A stretch of DNA of 17,659 nucleotides. It comes from JAGOBX01 sp017999075 [NCBI: Candidatus Babelota bacterium] (lineage in GTDB: Bacteria > JAGOBX01). This document shows, piece by piece, positions 14,236 through 17,659 of this stretch. Every line of letters starts with the position of its first letter. Within the stretch, counting starts at the first letter, position 1. A program made the position numbers and the translations under genes. The notes beneath the pieces are model-generated. The model made no database searches. It was not told where the DNA came from and saw nothing but the letters and a program-made list of their open reading frames with translations. The stretch spans positions 1 to 17,659 of the forward strand of contig JAGOBX010000015.1 in NCBI GenBank assembly GCA_017999075.1, written 5' to 3'.

Positions 14236-15285
14236 ATGTCTATTACTATACTTATTGTAGAAGATGATTTGAATAATAGTGAATTATTAAAATATATTCT
14301 TGAAAAAAACGGATATTCAGTAATAGTCTTAAACTCAGGTTTAAAATTTTTTGAAACATTGGAAAATAATAAAATAGATTTAGTGCTTCTTGACATAATG
14401 ATGCCTGAAATTGATGGATTAACATTATGCAAACAACTTAGGGAAAAAGAAAAATATTATGAATTACCGGTGATTTTTTTAAGCGCAAAGACTGATATTA
14501 AAGATAAAATTGAAGGGTTAAATGCTGGTGCTGTTGATTATGTAACTAAACCATATGATAGAAAAGAACTCTTGCTGAGAATTTCAAACCAATTGAGGGT
14601 AAAAGAATATAACAATATGCTTTATGAACGAGATATGCTTAAACATACTAATGAACTTATAATGAATCTTGCGCAGAATATAAATAATCCGTTATCTATT
14701 ATTTTAGGTTCGTGCCAATATTTAACTCTTGATATGGATAAAGATACTGAACTTTACGAATACCTTAAAATAATAGAAAAAAACGCTAATAAAATAAATT
14801 CGTTTTTAACATCAATGCGTGAAAACACTAAACTGAAAAGTATTGACTTTAATAAACATAAAAACATTTCTGTATATGCTTCAAAAAAGGAAGAATGGGA
14901 GCAGAATACAGCTTTAGTTATTGATGATGAGGATTCTCTGGCAAAGCTTTATGTTAAATTTTTGGATATGTATAATTTTAAAGTAGATATAGTGAATAGG
15001 GGCAATGATGCTATAGGAATGTGTAAAAAAAAGAATTATCATTTGATATTTGTAGATATGCTTTTACCTGATATGGATGGTCTTGAAATTTTTCGGAAAA
15101 TAAAAAAAAGTTATCTTATAAGAAATGTACGTTTACCTTTTATAATTATGAACAGCGGATATGATGTGGAAGACAAATTTTTAAAAGCTATTGAAGAGGG
15201 AGCGTACACATCTTTTTATAAACCTATAGATATATTTGCTTTTAGAAATATGATTGATGAAATATTGAAAAAGTCAAATTATTGA
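14236..15285 (+). CDS. Two-receiver response regulator with a histidine-lacking DHp-like middle
   Basis: This is a 349-residue cytoplasmic signalling protein. ATG 14236 is chosen over the in-frame GTG 14185 because a receiver domain starts there (MSITILIVEDD) and a G-run lies about 11 bases upstream. Receiver 1 spans about 1-122, with Asp10/Asp11, phospho-acceptor Asp53, Ser83 and Lys105. A helical hairpin of about 130-195 resembles a histidine-kinase dimerisation domain, as seen in NLAQNINNPLSIILG (144-158). In kinases of this type the motif reads HExNNPL; here the His position is Gln147 and the Glu is Asn148. No ATPase domain follows. Receiver 2 spans about 225-347, with Asp230/Asp231, Asp274, Ser307 and Lys329. 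It has no DNA-binding output, so it likely acts through partners, perhaps the LuxR-type regulator 71 bases downstream. It must receive phosphate from a kinase elsewhere. Confidence 0.9.
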   Translation: MSITILIVEDDLNNSELLKYILEKNGYSVIVLNSGLKFFETLENNKIDLVLLDIMMPEIDGLTLCKQLREKEKYYELPVIFLSAKTDIKDKIEGLNAGAVDYVTKPYDRKELLLRISNQLRVKEYNNMLYERDMLKHTNELIMNLAQNINNPLSIILGSCQYLTLDMDKDTELYEYLKIIEKNANKINSFLTSMRENTKLKSIDFNKHKNISVYASKKEEWEQNTALVIDDEDSLAKLYVKFLDMYNFKVDIVNRGNDAIGMCKKKNYHLIFVDMLLPDMDGLEIFRKIKKSYLIRNVRLPFIIMNSGYDVEDKFLKAIEEGAYTSFYKPIDIFAFRNMIDEILKKSNY

Positions 15286-15356
15286 TAAAATAAATATTAT
15301 ATTATCAAAAAAAATAGTATTCAAGGTGTTTAAATAAATTATTATTAAAAAAAGAT

Positions 15357-16604
15357 ATGATGAAAATCAAAGAAAAATTATTTGATGTGAAAAAAGATTG
15401 TTTAAAACTTGTTGAAATTATAGATGATGTGCCTTCTATGATTTGCAGGTTTCTGCCTGATTGTACACTGACATTTGTGAATCGGGAATATGCAGAATAT
15501 TTTAGAATGTCAGAATCAGATCTTATTGGAAAATCATTTTTAGATTTTATAAAAAAAGAAGATGCTGTAAAGATAAAACAACTTCTACTTGAATTTGATA
15601 AGAAAAACAATATACGTGAATACGAGCATCCTGTAATAGTTGCAGGAAATGTAAGGTGGCATAGGTGGATTGATAAAGCATTGTTTGACGATAACGGTAA
15701 AATAACTGAATTTCAATCTATAGGCAGGGATATTACAGAAGAGATTAAAACCAGGGATATGTTGAAAAATCAGGAATTACTGAATGAAAATATTTTAAAT
15801 GCAATTTCTGATCCTATAAGCGTTATAGACACGAATATGTTTATTCTAAAAACCAATCGTAATTGTGATAAAATGTGGAAAGAATCTAAACCATTAACAG
15901 GGAAAAAATGTTATTCTGTGTTTCACAACAGTTCAGAAGTTTGTGACTGGTGTCCTGCAATAGAAACTTTAAATACCGGAAAAATTAATTCAACTATAAT
16001 TCCTATTCCTGATCTTTCGTCTGTAAAAAAATGGATTGAAATTAAAACGTGGCCTTTAGAAGATAAAGATAAGAGGATTACCGGAGCAATAGTTTACGCA
16101 AAAGATATAACAGACAGCAAAAAATTTGTAAATGAATTAATAATAAATAAAAATCAGCTTGAAAGAAAAGTTAAAGAAAGAGGATTTGAATTAGAAAACA
16201 AAAATAATGCTTTCAGGGAAATTTTATCTCAGCTTGAAATGGAAAAAAATGAGGTAAAGCGTCAGGTTTTAAATAATATAGAAGAATTTGTTTTACCTAT
16301 TGTTAGAAAAATTGAAAGTGAAATTTCTGAAAATCAGAAAGAATTAATAAAATTATTAAACACAAATTTGAAAAATGTAACTGATAAATTCGGCTCAAAA
16401 TTAAATAATTTAACTGAACAGCTAACACCTCGCGAACTTGAAATTTGTAATATGATAAAAAACGGATTACGCAGCGAAGAAATATCCAAGACAATAGGAA
16501 TTTCAGTGAAAACAGTTGAACGTCATCGGTTTAACATAAGGAAAAAAATCGGAATTTACGAAAAGGGAATAAACCTTGCCACTTATTTAATTAAAGAATT
16601 ATAA
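15357..16604 (+). CDS. PAS-PAS-coiled coil-LuxR transcriptional regulator
   Basis: This is a 415-residue putative DNA-binding sensor. PAS 1 covers about 17-131 (VPSMICRFLPDCTLTFVN to FQSIGRDITE). PAS 2 covers about 140-256 and contains Cys185, Cys196 and Cys199 in a KKCYSVFH...CDWCP setting, a cysteine pattern common in PAS sensors that may bind metal or respond to redox state. A long coiled coil (about 258-350, starting NQLERKVKERGFELENK) links to a LuxR-type helix-turn-helix at about 354-412 (LTPRELEICNMIKNG, then SVKTVERHRFNIRKKIG). This layout is typical of one-component PAS-LuxR regulators; no receiver or kinase domain is present. Two consecutive ATG codons (15357, 15360) lack a clear ribosome site. 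It follows the two-receiver gene by 71 bases and is likely co-transcribed. Confidence 0.92.
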   Translation: MMKIKEKLFDVKKDCLKLVEIIDDVPSMICRFLPDCTLTFVNREYAEYFRMSESDLIGKSFLDFIKKEDAVKIKQLLLEFDKKNNIREYEHPVIVAGNVRWHRWIDKALFDDNGKITEFQSIGRDITEEIKTRDMLKNQELLNENILNAISDPISVIDTNMFILKTNRNCDKMWKESKPLTGKKCYSVFHNSSEVCDWCPAIETLNTGKINSTIIPIPDLSSVKKWIEIKTWPLEDKDKRITGAIVYAKDITDSKKFVNELIINKNQLERKVKERGFELENKNNAFREILSQLEMEKNEVKRQVLNNIEEFVLPIVRKIESEISENQKELIKLLNTNLKNVTDKFGSKLNNLTEQLTPRELEICNMIKNGLRSEEISKTIGISVKTVERHRFNIRKKIGIYEKGINLATYLIKEL

Positions 16605-16610
16605 TATATA

Positions 16611-16658
16611 ATAATCTCATTTTAAATAATGCAAACTTGCAGATAGAAGAGACATTAT
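16611..16658. terminator. Possible bidirectional terminator between the LuxR-type gene and nadE
   Basis: ATAATCTC (16611-16618) can pair with GAGACATTAT (16649-16658), with a two-base bulge. A small TGCAA/TTGCA palindrome sits inside (16630-16641). Both flanks are A/T-rich. The fold is weak and its right arm overlaps the nadE stop codon. Confidence 0.3.
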
Positions 16659-17377
16659 TTTATTTTAAATATTTCACTTGTTTTACGTTTATGTTCTGAT
16701 TTGCGCATCATGTTTTTTATTTTCGATATTTTTTTTTTATTGAATCCAGATAAACTGCTGTTATTTTGAATTGCATTAAGTATAGAATCGAGTTCATTAT
16801 AAGTTATTCCCATTTCTTTTTCGTCAGTCTGTCCTGACCATAATCCTGCTGAAGGAGGTTTGCTGATTATTTCTTCATTGATTTTCAAGAATTTTGCAAT
16901 TTCATAAACGTCTCTTTTATAACAATCGGCTATTGGAAGAAGATCGGATCCACCATCGCCGTATTTTGTAAAATATCCAATGGAACATTCTGATTTATTT
17001 CCTGTTCCAAGAACCAGAGATTTTTCTATTCCGGCGAAATGGTAAAGAGTACACATCCTCAATCTTGATTTTAAATTTGCAGATGTAAGTTTATCGGCTT
17101 TTGGTAGAATTTTTAAAAACATTTCGTATAATGAAGTCAAATCTATGATCTTGTATTTTATTTTAAACTTTTTAGCGAATTTTATAGCGTGTTCAGCGTC
17201 CTGAGGATTTGAATTACAGGGCATGATTAAACATAGGACATTTTTTGAAACTAAAGAAGCAAGCGCAGCGACAACTGCAGAATCGACGCCGCCGCTTAAT
17301 CCCACCACAAACCCGGACAACCCGGATTTCAGTAATTTTATTTTTAACCATTTTACGATTTGATCTGTTTTTTTCAT
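16655..17377 (-). CDS. nadE: NH3-dependent NAD+ synthetase
   Basis: This is a 240-residue cytoplasmic enzyme that adenylates nicotinic acid adenine dinucleotide and amidates it to NAD+. The pyrophosphate loop SGGVDS is at 28-33. GTGNKSE (124-130), FTKYGDGGSDLLPI (136-149) and KPPSAGLWSGQTDEKEMG (173-190) are family signatures for ATP and deamido-NAD binding. No glutaminase domain is attached, so ammonia is the likely nitrogen donor. At 240 residues it is at the short end of the family, but all core blocks are present. ATG 17377 has AAGGAG upstream on its strand with a rather long 14-base spacer. It is transcribed alone, converging on the PAS-LuxR gene. Confidence 0.95.
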   Translation of the reverse strand: MKKTDQIVKWLKIKLLKSGLSGFVVGLSGGVDSAVVAALASLVSKNVLCLIMPCNSNPQDAEHAIKFAKKFKIKYKIIDLTSLYEMFLKILPKADKLTSANLKSRLRMCTLYHFAGIEKSLVLGTGNKSECSIGYFTKYGDGGSDLLPIADCYKRDVYEIAKFLKINEEIISKPPSAGLWSGQTDEKEMGITYNELDSILNAIQNNSSLSGFNKKKISKIKNMMRKSEHKRKTSEIFKIK

Positions 17378-17476
17378 TTTAAAATCAGTTACTCCTTTTT
17401 AAATACAGATGATTTAAAATCATAATTGAATAATAATTATATTAAAAAAAATTAATACATATTCTTAATCAACTGA

Positions 17477-17503
17477 AATTATACATTTTGTAAAATTATA
17501 ATT
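17477..17503 (+). promoter_or_regulatory. Near-palindrome overlapping a possible promoter of the last gene
   Basis: AATTATA (17477-17483) and ATTTT (17485-17489) mirror AAAAT (17492-17496) and TATAATT (17497-17503), with one extra base (C17484) and a 2-base centre. TATAAT (17497-17502) could be a -10, with the weak -35 CTGAAA (17473-17478) 18 bases upstream. If so, the palindrome would be well placed as an operator. Confidence 0.35.
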
Positions 17504-17551
17504 CAATAAAAAATAGAAGATTATATTTTTTACCAATTTCGAGAACTCAAC

Positions 17552-17659
17552 ATGACATTCGATAAATTACAGAGTTTAAAGAAAAAAAAGCCGCCTACAA
17601 AAATCATAAAACAGCAAAAAATGGAATTTTTTGAAAAAAATATTTTTCAACCAATTTTA
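17552..17659 (+). CDS. N-terminal fragment of an unidentified gene, running off the window
   Basis: From ATG 17552 the frame stays open for 36 codons to the window edge. The protein begins MTFDKLQSLKKKKPP and is Lys-rich, continuing with a QQKMEFFEKNIF stretch. There is no signal peptide. Only a weak GAG (17541-17543) stands near a ribosome-site position. A possible promoter lies at 17473-17502. It is too short to assign a family. The open frame in an AT-rich region and the divergent position next to nadE make it a plausible gene start. Confidence 0.5.
   Translation, partial: MTFDKLQSLKKKKPPTKIIKQQKMEFFEKNIFQPIL

Noticed and set aside
1-17659. CRISPR arrays, tRNA or rRNA genes
   Set aside because: No regularly spaced direct repeats, cloverleaf-like segments or conserved rRNA stretches were seen on either strand.

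Overview
This is a strongly AT-rich bacterial chromosome segment. It carries housekeeping genes (secA, fabD, nadE) interspersed with regulators and tetratricopeptide-repeat (TPR) proteins. The AT-rich coding, the bacillus-type protein-arginine kinase McsB, a SecA with a long N-terminal insertion, several exported TPR proteins and a PAS-PAS-LuxR regulator are an unusual mixture. I infer a poorly characterised, possibly uncultured, bacterial lineage rather than a model Firmicute or proteobacterium, and cannot name the phylum from this window. I see no transposase, phage gene, rRNA, tRNA or CRISPR array.

Layout. At 50-346 is a small gene with a flagellin-like C-terminal tail, closed by a strong terminator. 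The 347-827 intergenic region follows; it holds that terminator, copy A of a structured repeat, and the promoter and leader of the next gene. At 828-1877 is an exported protein with two helix-hairpin-helix-like repeats and a DUF4332-like domain. A second strong terminator separates it from a family 2 glycosyltransferase (1956-2894). From a good promoter at 2906-2934 runs a probable operon: exported TPR-LysM protein, exported/anchored TPR protein with a Phe/Asn-rich tail, HDOD protein, mcsB. It converges, with a 15-base gap, on a minus-strand operon read as fabD, then a membrane TPR protein with an Mrr-like tail, then secA. The TPR stop codon directly abuts the secA start.

Between fabD and the next plus-strand gene (13920-14235) lie the fabD promoter and copy B of the repeat. 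Then come a REC - histidine-lacking DHp - REC protein and a PAS-PAS-coiled coil-LuxR regulator. nadE converges on these from the minus strand. The window closes with the start of an unidentified plus-strand gene at 17552.

How the genes may work together. FabD and SecA serve lipid synthesis and protein export. The intervening TPR membrane protein is translationally coupled to SecA and may act at the envelope. The two exported TPR proteins, HDOD and McsB look like an envelope/stress signalling cluster, although McsB lacks its usual ctsR-mcsA-clpC neighbours. The two regulators at 14236-16604 form a signalling unit with no catalytic kinase of their own.

The most unusual DNA-level signal is the pair of about 110-bp intergenic elements (461-571 and 14063-14169). 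They share imperfect terminal inverted repeats and a nested internal palindrome, and lie in the same orientation upstream of unrelated genes.
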